Assembly (NCBI RefSeq): GCF_018918005.1
Contig: NZ_JAHLPR010000017.1
Location: 1-64,000 of the forward strand
DNA length: 64,000 nt
Direction of reading: 5' to 3'
DNA from: Paenibacillus sp. MSJ-34
GTDB taxonomy: Bacteria > Bacillota > Bacilli > Paenibacillales > Paenibacillaceae
The translations under genes and the position numbers were made by a program. Each line of letters opens with the position of its first letter. Within the stretch, counting starts at the first letter, position 1. This document shows, piece by piece, positions 6,912 to 14,295 of this stretch. The notes under the pieces are model-generated. The model saw nothing but the letters and a program-made list of their open reading frames with translations, did no database searches and was not told where the DNA came from.

Positions 6912-8012
6912 ATGAAGGTACGAACGATATTAACAGGGATCGCAATGGCTGTAGCATTAACCGGTTGTTCGACGCAAGCGGCCACTTTAGATTCCGCGAT
7001 GCCGAACCAATCTCCTGCAAATCAAAGCACAAACGTGGACAATTCGATCAACTCGGACACGGTTCAAATCTCAAGTGAGCAGAACAGGGGAACGGATTTA
7101 TCGGCACAGTTCAAAAAGGAAGAAAAGAAGGTGCTTATGGAACCGATAACGCTGTATGAAGTGGATTCCAAGGAGTTTGCCAAGAAAACAAGCGAAATTC
7201 CGAACTATTACAAAGGGGAAATCTCCTATGTGACACAGGCCGAAATGGAAAGCTTTAATGAAGGTCATAGCGTAACTTTGGGAAGTCCGCTTGAACGTAC
7301 CATTATAGGGATTTCCAACCTCATTCCGAATGAATACCTGCCTGACCCAAGTATCGATCAGCAGCTTGCGAAGGAGCAAGGGGGCACCCATCTGGATAAA
7401 ACCGTTAAGATCACGACAGCAAACGGTATAGTGTTTACAAAAAATCCTTATAACAAAGAGACAGAAAGTACAATTGTCGACGTGCAAGTGCCCGAATGGG
7501 GAACGTACTCTGTCACTTGGAAAACGGGCCAAGGGTCGGGCATCGAGATCATACAAAAAATTACGTTTCAACCTGAAGCCGAGAATCCAATGCAAGGACG
7601 CATAACAATTCTTGAGTTGGACGATAGCTGGTTTGCTAAGAAGACAAGTCAAATTCCTAACTATCGTAAAGGCTGCTTTTTATATTTTGAACAAGCTGCT
7701 GTCGATAGCCACAATCAGGGCCATAGCGTTCCTTGGAGTGATCCGCTTGTTCGGGCCATGTTGGGAATCGCCAATCTGATTCCTTACGAATACCTTCAAG
7801 ATGAAGCGATTACTCAGCAGCTTTCGGATCGAAAAGACGCTATTACGTCGTCCAACGGTATTCAATTTACTCCAAAATACAACAGTTTCCAAGATCGACC
7901 GGCTGTGGTAGAAGTGAAAGTTCCCAATTTCGGCACTTACTTGGTCACGATGAACAGTGGTACAGATTCGGGCATTGCGATTATTCAAAAGATTGTCTTT
8001 GAAGCAGAATAA
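6912..8012 (+). CDS. two-repeat lipoprotein, duplicated paralogue
   Basis: This 366-residue lipoprotein (lipobox LTGC) is almost the same as the product at 5256 through its first repeat domain. Its second repeat (about 225-364) is different and resembles the single repeat of the 4548 lipoprotein (FAKKTSQIPNYRKG, NQGHSVPWSDPLVRA, IANLIPYEYLQD). The two paralogues thus seem to be built by reshuffling repeats. ATG 6912 is chosen for the same reason as ATG 5256. A BlaI-type operator lies upstream and a strong bidirectional terminator follows. Function is unknown; a cell-surface ligand-binding role is only a guess. Confidence 0.8.
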   Translation: MKVRTILTGIAMAVALTGCSTQAATLDSAMPNQSPANQSTNVDNSINSDTVQISSEQNRGTDLSAQFKKEEKKVLMEPITLYEVDSKEFAKKTSEIPNYYKGEISYVTQAEMESFNEGHSVTLGSPLERTIIGISNLIPNEYLPDPSIDQQLAKEQGGTHLDKTVKITTANGIVFTKNPYNKETESTIVDVQVPEWGTYSVTWKTGQGSGIEIIQKITFQPEAENPMQGRITILELDDSWFAKKTSQIPNYRKGCFLYFEQAAVDSHNQGHSVPWSDPLVRAMLGIANLIPYEYLQDEAITQQLSDRKDAITSSNGIQFTPKYNSFQDRPAVVEVKVPNFGTYLVTMNSGTDSGIAIIQKIVFEAE

Positions 8013-8046
8013 AAAATAGCTGCACCCTTTGGTGCAGCTATTTTTT
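8011..8046. terminator. bidirectional terminator
   Basis: AAAAAATAGCTGCACC and GGTGCAGCTATTTTTT form a perfect 16-bp stem with a CTTT loop, with A and T runs on both sides. It separates the convergent genes ending at 8012 and 8049. Confidence 0.9.
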
Positions 8047-8048
8047 AT

Positions 8049-8816
8049 TTACGTAAACCGCCAAGCACAGGTAATTTCCGAACTGCCTCCAAGAGAAGAC
8101 ATCATGGCAGGGCTTAAATCGATGATAGCGCCAGTAATTTTATATTTGTCTCCGGTTGTATTGCAAGGAACGTTGCAAGCTTCGCAGCGCGGTTTATTCA
8201 AATAACCGGGTTGTTCGGCCCGAGGCACCGTACCGTTTTTCCAATACTCGTCTTCGTCGCAGTATTTTTTATCGAAATATGGCCCCACATCATTTACTGG
8301 CGCGCTAACCACTCTATTGTTAGCCATATTCGCTACGGCGACTTGTTTACCGCACAGATGATAGGAAGGCAGGGCAACGTAATTTGTGGTAAGCGGGGTG
8401 CATCCTCTGTCCACGTAGTAGGAGTCAGGGCCGCCTTGGAACACGGTTGCTCTTCCTTTGAACCATACCCCGACATTCATTGAAACCGTCTTTCCGTCAT
8501 CGTCAACAAGGGTAATTTTGCGGAATGAGGACTCATTGTACACCGAAGATATCGTAGCACTAGCATAGGTAAAACCGGTGTCTCCTGCACTTCTGTACAC
8601 GCCGCCGATTAGGAAAGCCGTGTCACTTGAAGGGGAGTTGGCGTATATCCGGATATTCCCACGATAGTTAGAATCCACATAGCCGACAGGGAGTCGGGGC
8701 TGAATGGTAATACCAAAAGATTGACGTGCAATGACGCTTGCCGGATGGTAGCTCTCTGCGGGCACTGCTTTGCTGATGGCCATCCACAAATAAGTTGAGG
8801 GGTTGTTGATTGGCAT
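8049..8816 (-). CDS. RlpA-like double-psi beta-barrel protein
   Basis: The 255-residue protein has no signal peptide. Residues 1-120 form a beta-rich domain I do not recognise. The C-terminal 110 residues resemble the RlpA/expansin-like double-psi beta barrel: CGKQVAVANMANNRVV, then VNDVGPY and GAIIDLSPAMMSSLG. RlpA-family domains act on or bind peptidoglycan. Six cysteines cluster in the C-terminal part (for example KPRCEACNVPC), which may form disulfides or bind metal. ATG 8816 is preferred over GTG 8825 because AAGGAG lies 8 bases upstream. Palindromic boxes 6 and 7 precede it. An eroded homologous 3' end lies at 6373-6513. Confidence 0.75.
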   Translation of the reverse strand: MPINNPSTYLWMAISKAVPAESYHPASVIARQSFGITIQPRLPVGYVDSNYRGNIRIYANSPSSDTAFLIGGVYRSAGDTGFTYASATISSVYNESSFRKITLVDDDGKTVSMNVGVWFKGRATVFQGGPDSYYVDRGCTPLTTNYVALPSYHLCGKQVAVANMANNRVVSAPVNDVGPYFDKKYCDEDEYWKNGTVPRAEQPGYLNKPRCEACNVPCNTTGDKYKITGAIIDLSPAMMSSLGGSSEITCAWRFT

Positions 8817-8833
8817 AGTAATCACTCCTTAAT

Positions 8834-8859
8834 ATAATATGTTACGCAACATTACGCAA
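8834..8859 (-). promoter_or_regulatory. palindromic box 6 with -10 hexamer
   Basis: The box at 8842-8859 matches the consensus at 15 of 18 positions. A minus-strand TATTAT lies at 8834-8839. It is immediately upstream of the RlpA-like gene starting at 8816. Confidence 0.6.
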
Positions 8860-8961
8860 TATTGATTGTCATACTTTATTTAGGGAATTCAACGAACAAA
8901 GTGTTCCCTTCACCACGTTCGTCTACTTTTTATAAAGTAATGACACCTACATAATAACATG

Positions 8962-8979
8962 TTGCGTAACGTTACACAA
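8962..8979 (-). promoter_or_regulatory. palindromic box 7
   Basis: This is the best member of the set, matching TTGCGTAACGTTACGCAA at 17 of 18 positions. On the minus strand it is followed by CATGTTATTAT, as box 5 is. It lies between the divergent RlpA-like and DUF1906 genes and may serve the former together with box 6. Confidence 0.65.
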
Positions 8980-9008
8980 TATATATTGCAAAAATTTACC
9001 GTATTATA

Positions 9009-9037
9009 TTGCGTAACGTAACGCTATATAATATAAT
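9009..9037 (+). promoter_or_regulatory. palindromic box 8 with -10 hexamers
   Basis: The box at 9009-9026 matches the consensus at 16 of 18 positions. TATAAT follows at 9027-9032 and again at 9032-9037. The transcript would have a leader of about 190 bases before the DUF1906 gene at 9234; no other gene was seen in that leader. Confidence 0.65.
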
Positions 9038-9233
9038 AATAACAGAGCAGCTTCGAAGATCATTGGTGCTGGAGGGATACCATCCCATGTTTCTTCTCTA
9101 TCCCAAGCTACGCTCTCAGATCCATTTGTACAATTCGGTATTAGGAAGGAACCGGACAACCTTACTGATATCGTTATGTCCAGGCAATTGTGCATGGATT
9201 ACAAATAACGAAATAGGAAGGAAGGTTTCTCTT

Positions 9234-9866
9234 ATGGCACTTGGTTGTGATACCGCAACAAAAGTTACTGCGGCAAGATTAAAGTCGATTAAAGAGAAGA
9301 AGTTCACGTTTATTGGTCGATACTTGAATCGCTTAGAGAGAATGCATGACGAGCTTACAGATGCCGAAGTAAAACGTATCTCCGACGAGGGATTGTACAT
9401 TGTATCCCTTTATGAAAACGAGGGTGGTACAGATCCGGATTACTTTACTAAGGCCCAGGGTGTTAGCGATGCGGAGGATGCAGTGGAACTGGCAAGTGAC
9501 TTGGGACAACCAAGGAATACACCCATTTACTTCGCAGTTGACACCGACATGACCACGAAGCAGATTAAAGATAAAGTTGTACCTTATTTCCAAGGGGTTA
9601 AGTCTGTTTTGGAAAACAGCAGAAAAAATCCCAATGGATATAAGATGGGGATATATGGATCAAGAGCAGTCTGCTCCTATATCCGCGGCACTTCTTCGGC
9701 TACGGAACGGTACACCTTTATAGTAGATAACAAGTGGCAAGGGACTTTCGATGATTGGAACCTTCGTCAATATAACTTTAACACCACGATTGGTTCCGGT
9801 AGCGGCAAAATTACCGTTGACTATGTTGAATCGTCTTCCCATGGGGGCGGAGGTTGGAAGAAATAA
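9234..9866 (+). CDS. DUF1906 glycoside-hydrolase-like protein
   Basis: The 210-residue protein resembles DUF1906 (Rv2525c-like) TIM-barrel proteins related to glycoside hydrolases. Visible marks are the N-terminal GCDTATKVTAARL, FIGRYLN, then EGLYIVSLYEN, TPIYFAVDTDM, KMGIYGSRAVCSYI and the final WNLRQYN. The family is thought to act on cell-wall glycans, often in phage-like or secretion loci. AGGAAGG before ATG 9234 fixes the start, and the reading frame upstream of it lacks family features. No signal peptide is present. A terminator follows at 9892-9920. Palindromic box 8 lies upstream. Confidence 0.8.
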   Translation: MALGCDTATKVTAARLKSIKEKKFTFIGRYLNRLERMHDELTDAEVKRISDEGLYIVSLYENEGGTDPDYFTKAQGVSDAEDAVELASDLGQPRNTPIYFAVDTDMTTKQIKDKVVPYFQGVKSVLENSRKNPNGYKMGIYGSRAVCSYIRGTSSATERYTFIVDNKWQGTFDDWNLRQYNFNTTIGSGSGKITVDYVESSSHGGGGWKK

Positions 9867-9891
9867 TTCGACCTCTGGATAGGCAGAAAAA

Positions 9892-9920
9892 GCGGCCATT
9901 CACGAAATGGCCGCCTCTTT
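9892..9920. terminator. bidirectional terminator
   Basis: GCGGCCATT (9892-9900) pairs with AATGGCCGC (9906-9914), with A-rich sequence before and CTCTTTC after. It lies between the convergent genes ending at 9866 and 9923. Confidence 0.8.
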
Positions 9921-9922
9921 CA

Positions 9923-11746
9923 TTATTTGTGGCTTTTCAACTTATCATAAGATTCATCGTATACCCATGTTAAACCACCGTCTTTGCTGGTTAGATAAAT
10001 AGTTCCTATGTCTTCAAGTTCTTTATCTTTTACGGCAATGGGGAACAGTCCTTCTTTCCCGTTGAATATTGGTGAGAGAGGGTTCTTCCTATATTCGTCA
10101 AACTTTTCCGGAAGCGATACAGGGAGCCTTGCCCATGACTGTCCCCGATCTTTGGTCCAATAAATGACTGGCCCGTAGTCGGAATAATATCGGAAGCCTA
10201 AAAAGCCTATATCTTTGTCAGCAAAACCCGCAGCCGTCAAATGCTCCGAATAAACATCATTCGGGTTGCCTACCTCTTCCCATGTCTTCCCTCCATCCGA
10301 GGTCTGGAACACATAATTTAATGCGCTTCCTGCGCCGCGGGAGTGGCCGCTGACCATCCAACCATCCTTTTTCGACGTAAAACCGATGAATAACTCATTT
10401 CCCCTTGCGCCTTGAACTGTCGTATCGTTCCACGTTTTTCCCATGTCATCACTAATCAGAACATGGAGCGGTGATAATTTGTCGGGCTCGGGATTATACA
10501 CGATCGCCGTTTTATCCTCGGAGATAAAAAAGCCGCTTTCGCTTATTCCTCTGTTCCTCGATTCCCTCGTCATATCTACTTTTAATGGTGTTTTCGCGGT
10601 AACTTCTCCATTCCGGTACGAGATGGAAACATTGCCCTCCGCATTGATTGAATACGAATGGCCTGCGTCATACGAGACAACTTGCTTCCCGTCGATGCTG
10701 GAATAGATCGTACCGGGTTTAAAGGATGCGCTGCTGCCGTTCGTAACGTTGGTGAAGGCGGCTAACATGCCAAATGTGAGGATAACGGTACAGAAAAGCG
10801 TAAGGCCGCTTCGTTTCTTGTTCATACTAAGGATGGACTTGAATCTTTGTTTCATTGTATGTTTCCCTCCCGCAAAGTTCGTGGATAACGCGGAAGGGCG
10901 TATGGGCTTATCTTGCATCGCCGATAAAATGGCTTCGCAGTACCTTTTACGATAGGTTAGGCTTTGCCCCCGGACCACTGTTTCATCACAGTACATTTCA
11001 ATTTCTCGACCGGCTTCGCGCACCAATAGCCACACAAACGGATTAAACCAATGGATCGCCTGAACGATCAGGAGCAGCAGCTTATACCCGATATCAAATC
11101 GCTTATAATGAACCAGCTCATGCTTGACAATGAATTCGAGTTCTTCATCCGTATAGTTTTCATGCGGCAAAAATAGAACAGGTTTGAGAAAGCCCACCAG
11201 CATCGGATTGGGAACCTTTTCGCTTGTCAGTACAGCGATGGATGGCTTGACATTCATTTCCTTGAAGGCTTGCTCGATCGTGGCCGTCACGCTTTGGTTC
11301 AGGATGGGGCGGCTCCATCGCAGCGCTTGCTTTCTGAAAAGGAAGTAACCGATGAAGTGAAACAGCAGAAAAAGCACGAGTCCGGACATCCAGATGATAG
11401 AGAGAATGTCGAGAACAGATAGCATATGGCCTGAAGGCTCGACAGCATGACCAGGTAATTCGTTCTGCGTTGCTACAGGGGAGTTTTCTTGAGCATTTGA
11501 AGACGAATCCCCTTGGAAGACCGTTCCGATCATTGTATATTCAGGAACGTTAATTTGTACAAGACTAGTGGCAAACGAAAAGTGAAAGGGGAACAGCAAG
11601 CGTACAGCTACAATCATCCACACCCAGTATTTCCATCTGGCTGTATAGTTTTTGTGCAGCAGTGGAGACGCCAACTTTAAACCTAGTATAACAAGGCTCG
11701 TTGTAACAGAAATGATCAGAAAATCTGTAAACAGGCGTGTAAGCAT
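9923..11746 (-). CDS. BlaR1-type M56 antirepressor with Asp-box sensor
   Basis: This 607-residue membrane protein should be the signal transducer for the BlaI-like repressor. Residues 1-120 hold membrane helices; the M56 zinc-protease motif HELVH lies near 210, followed by HWFNPFVWLL and a further membrane helix near 318-338 (LTLFCTVILTFGMLAAF). BlaR1/MecR1 proteins carry a penicillin-binding sensor after this helix. Here about 270 residues with Asp-box repeats (SDDMGKTW, TSDGGKTW, TKDRGQSW, SKDGGLTW) follow instead, a YCF48/sialidase-like beta-propeller signature. The signal is therefore probably not a beta-lactam. GGAGG inside the 3' end of blaI couples its translation to the repressor gene, 2 bp upstream. 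Confidence 0.85.
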   Translation of the reverse strand: MLTRLFTDFLIISVTTSLVILGLKLASPLLHKNYTARWKYWVWMIVAVRLLFPFHFSFATSLVQINVPEYTMIGTVFQGDSSSNAQENSPVATQNELPGHAVEPSGHMLSVLDILSIIWMSGLVLFLLFHFIGYFLFRKQALRWSRPILNQSVTATIEQAFKEMNVKPSIAVLTSEKVPNPMLVGFLKPVLFLPHENYTDEELEFIVKHELVHYKRFDIGYKLLLLIVQAIHWFNPFVWLLVREAGREIEMYCDETVVRGQSLTYRKRYCEAILSAMQDKPIRPSALSTNFAGGKHTMKQRFKSILSMNKKRSGLTLFCTVILTFGMLAAFTNVTNGSSASFKPGTIYSSIDGKQVVSYDAGHSYSINAEGNVSISYRNGEVTAKTPLKVDMTRESRNRGISESGFFISEDKTAIVYNPEPDKLSPLHVLISDDMGKTWNDTTVQGARGNELFIGFTSKKDGWMVSGHSRGAGSALNYVFQTSDGGKTWEEVGNPNDVYSEHLTAAGFADKDIGFLGFRYYSDYGPVIYWTKDRGQSWARLPVSLPEKFDEYRKNPLSPIFNGKEGLFPIAVKDKELEDIGTIYLTSKDGGLTWVYDESYDKLKSHK

Positions 11747-11748
11747 TG

Positions 11749-12135
11749 CTATTCCTCCTTGGCCATTTGGTCAAGGAAATCGCGAAGTTCTGCAAGATCG
11801 CCTTTGTCGATGGCCTTCCCGTTGTACAGCGACATGACCATGTCTTGAATGGAGTTGTCATACAATTTTTCCAGTGTGGATTTTCCTTCGCTTTCCTTGT
11901 ATTCCGTCTCCGAGATGACAGCGAAGTAACTATTGCTGCGTCCGATTTTTTCACAACAAAGAAATCCTTTGTCAACTAGCCGCGCCAATACGGTCATTAA
12001 AGTGGCTAACGCCCATTTTCTTTTATCCCGCAGTTGATCCAGGATGTAGGAAGAACTCACCTGTTTTCCGGCTCTCCAAATCACGAGCATGATCTCCAAT
12101 TCTGCATCCGGCAATCGTTTGATTTTCCTGTCCAT
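11749..12135 (-). CDS. blaI: BlaI/MecI-family repressor
   Basis: The 128-residue protein is a winged-helix repressor of the BlaI/MecI family: LPDAELEIMLVIWRAGKQVS, then the recognition region WALATLMTVLARLVDKGFL and a C-terminal dimerisation helix. Family members bind TACA-TGTA palindromes and are cleaved when the partner M56 protease senses its signal. A perfect operator lies about 40 bp upstream (12176-12193), and another at 12326-12343 precedes the divergent lipoprotein gene. The BlaR1-like gene follows 2 bp downstream. The symbol denotes family only, since no beta-lactamase is nearby. Confidence 0.9.
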   Translation of the reverse strand: MDRKIKRLPDAELEIMLVIWRAGKQVSSSYILDQLRDKRKWALATLMTVLARLVDKGFLCCEKIGRSNSYFAVISETEYKESEGKSTLEKLYDNSIQDMVMSLYNGKAIDKGDLAELRDFLDQMAKEE

Positions 12136-12175
12136 GGATCTTGACCTCTTTCCTATAGGATTGTGTATGAATTTA

Positions 12176-12193
12176 ATTATACATTTGTATAAT
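12176..12193 (-). promoter_or_regulatory. BlaI-type operator of the repressor operon
   Basis: ATTATACATTTGTATAAT is the exact reverse complement of the operator core at 4382-4399. Its place about 40 bp before blaI suggests autoregulation. Confidence 0.75.
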
Positions 12194-12325
12194 AAAAAAG
12201 CAAGTGCTTTTTATCCTTCGGTTATTAAAGACTTTTCTGCAGGGGATTATGTGCAGCGGGGTTTGAATTGGTCTGAAACCAAATAAGCATTCTGGGCTCT
12301 GTGCCTCTTTATGTTGAAAATATGA

Positions 12326-12343
12326 AATATACAAATGTATAAT
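12326..12343 (+). promoter_or_regulatory. BlaI-type operator before the 12375 lipoprotein
   Basis: The 18-bp core occurs with one mismatch (A at 12327). It lies about 30 bp upstream of the lipoprotein start, so it would overlap the promoter or transcription start. Confidence 0.7.
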
Positions 12344-12374
12344 GAAACTTATATCCTAAATGAAGGTGATTGAA

Positions 12375-12953
12375 ATGCAACCCCTATGGAGATTGTTAAT
12401 CGGAGGTCTATTTATTGTTATACTTACGGCTTGCGGTTCAAAAGAGGCGGTAAATGAACAGCCTTCAAAGGAATATCTGGAATGGAAACAACAGGTTGAA
12501 TCGTTATTAAAGGATAAACCTTATATCCTTCCAGCATATGATCCCCCAATTGGGCCGATTGAAATGGTGTACAATGAACTGTCACCCACAACCGTATCCT
12601 TTGACTTATATCGCTCGGATTCCTATGAAGTCTCTAATGAGCTTTCCGGGGTTCACACCCTTCATGATCTGTTTTATTCTTTTTCATGGGATAAAGAGGG
12701 GAAAGAGTTGAACGATTCCGGTGTCCTATACCGAATAAGGGAACAGGATGTTTTCAACGACAAGACTACGGAATATCGTAAAGAGGAATTGAATTCGCTT
12801 AAAGCTCCGGAACAAAGTAAGGACTTACAAGAAGTCATTGTTGCTTTTTTGAGTAAAAAGGGAGTTAGCTCTGCCCAAGTCGAAATCGTTCATTTAGAAC
12901 GGGAAACGAAACTAGATTTTCAGTTTATGATTAAGGCTCAACATCAAAGTTAG
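12375..12953 (+). CDS. lipoprotein, 3' end at an IS junction
   Basis: The 192-residue product has a lipobox (LTAC, Cys near 20) after a hydrophobic signal. The mature part is not recognised; it holds two blocks, YILPAYDPPIGPIEMVYNEL and a region ending VSSAQVEIVHLERETKLDFQ. ATG 12375 is preferred because GAAGGTGA lies 5 bases upstream; ATG 12360 lacks a site. A BlaI-type operator precedes it. The stop codon TAG at 12951-12953 coincides with the terminal inverted repeat of the adjacent insertion sequence, so the native C-terminus may be slightly truncated or altered. Confidence 0.75.
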   Translation: MQPLWRLLIGGLFIVILTACGSKEAVNEQPSKEYLEWKQQVESLLKDKPYILPAYDPPIGPIEMVYNELSPTTVSFDLYRSDSYEVSNELSGVHTLHDLFYSFSWDKEGKELNDSGVLYRIREQDVFNDKTTEYRKEELNSLKAPEQSKDLQEVIVAFLSKKGVSSAQVEIVHLERETKLDFQFMIKAQHQS

Positions 12954-14295
12954 TGCTTGACTTTATGTACCAAATCGTTCACGGTTACATTCGACCAGAA
13001 GTCCTTGTACGTAACGTTCCCGGTTCCGGGTGAAGTAATGTCGGCGTTGAAAGGCTTTCATTCGGTTGTTTCTTCCTTCAACCGCCGCATTGGTCCACCG
13101 ACAGGAGTGATAATTGACGATCTCCGTTCGCCAGTTTCGCATCGTTTTGATGCAGGTGGCTACTGCCGGATGCTGAAAATGTTCCCCTTGTCCCAGCCAG
13201 CGGTCAAACCAGATGGCAGCTACTTTGGCGTCCGGTGCACCGTCGTACCATTCCCCAAGCGCTTCTTTCCAGGCATGAACCTGCTGTAAAAGCGACGAAT
13301 AGCTGAGGATTTCTTGTAACTCCTGCTGCTTTTCAGGGGGCAACGATGCTGCCTGGGGGTTTAGAAGCCGGTGTTTGGCTTTGAGGTTTGCCCGGGCTCT
13401 GGCCGACAGCGAACCCTGTACGTCTTTTCGGACCGCCTGAAGGGCATCGATCACGTAACGCGTCACGTGAAACCGGTCCGCGACTCGAAGGGCATCAGGA
13501 AAACATTCCTGAATCCAGGCATGGTAATAGGGAGCCAGATCCATCACCACCGCCTTGGGACGAAGCGCCAGAAACTCCGGATGCTTATGCGCATAATCCC
13601 GCAATTCTTCCAGTTTGCGTCCGGGCAAAATATCCAGCAACGTCTCGCCTCGGAGGTTATGGATGCCGGTATTGTAGGTATGACCTTTTCGAATCGCAAA
13701 ATCGTCGATGCCCAGTACGAGATGGCGGCTGCTGGCGGCCTCTTTCCACGCCAATTGCCGAAGCCGTTCACTTTCCACCGACAACCATCGTTGGTGTTTG
13801 ATCTGCAAGGTGCTGGCCGGCATGCGATGAATCTCCGCACTCTGCTTGACGGTGGAGACCGACGCGGTGTGAATGGCCTGTTGCTCGGACGCGGTACTGT
13901 AGCGTTTGCCAGGACCGACAAACGAGTACCGCCAAACAAAACCGGCATGACAACTCTTGCAGAACAGACGAATGGCCGGAGCCAGGAGATAAACGATTTT
14001 GCCGAAAGCGTCAGCATGCCGAATTTTCCGGGTTTGGTTGCTGCCTTTGCGAATGACCGAACGATCCGAACGGCAAATGGCGCAAGCCTGCTTGCGTGAC
14101 TTTGGAACAACCTGAATATGGATCGTTTGCTCATCAATTTCCACAATCTGTTGAACATTTACCTCTGGTAAATTGACTAAAAGATCAGTATACTGGTTGT
14201 GCATCTGTCATTCCTCGAGTTGGATTGGTCGCACAACCATCTTATGGAATGTACAGATGTTTTTCAATTTTTGCTCTACATGTTGTCAAGCACTA
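12951..14295 (-). mobile_element. ISL3-type insertion sequence
   Basis: A complete element of about 1345 bp contains one transposase gene. Its ends are inverted repeats TAGTGCTTGAC (12951-12961) and GTCAAGCACTA (14285-14295), with ATGTA also shared further in. I see no 8-bp target duplication at the borders, and the flanking genes do not belong together. A deletion or rearrangement probably followed insertion. Confidence 0.85.
12963..14204 (-). CDS. ISL3-family transposase
   Basis: The intact 413-residue transposase has an N-terminal zinc-binding region (CAICRSDR, then CKSCHAGF), a helix-turn-helix linker, and a DDE-type catalytic core. The two aspartates are probably in LGIDDFAIRKG and VVMDLAPYYH, and the glutamate in NAAVEGRNNRMKAFQRR near the C-terminus. 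These are typical of ISL3 transposases (usually 400-440 residues). The gene fills nearly the whole element. Antisense open frames in this interval are shadows of its codon structure. Confidence 0.92.
   Translation of the reverse strand: MHNQYTDLLVNLPEVNVQQIVEIDEQTIHIQVVPKSRKQACAICRSDRSVIRKGSNQTRKIRHADAFGKIVYLLAPAIRLFCKSCHAGFVWRYSFVGPGKRYSTASEQQAIHTASVSTVKQSAEIHRMPASTLQIKHQRWLSVESERLRQLAWKEAASSRHLVLGIDDFAIRKGHTYNTGIHNLRGETLLDILPGRKLEELRDYAHKHPEFLALRPKAVVMDLAPYYHAWIQECFPDALRVADRFHVTRYVIDALQAVRKDVQGSLSARARANLKAKHRLLNPQAASLPPEKQQELQEILSYSSLLQQVHAWKEALGEWYDGAPDAKVAAIWFDRWLGQGEHFQHPAVATCIKTMRNWRTEIVNYHSCRWTNAAVEGRNNRMKAFQRRHYFTRNRERYVQGLLVECNRERFGT

Noticed and set aside
13371-14099. Long antisense frames inside the ISL3 transposase
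   Set aside because: They mirror the codon structure of the intact transposase and carry no domain.
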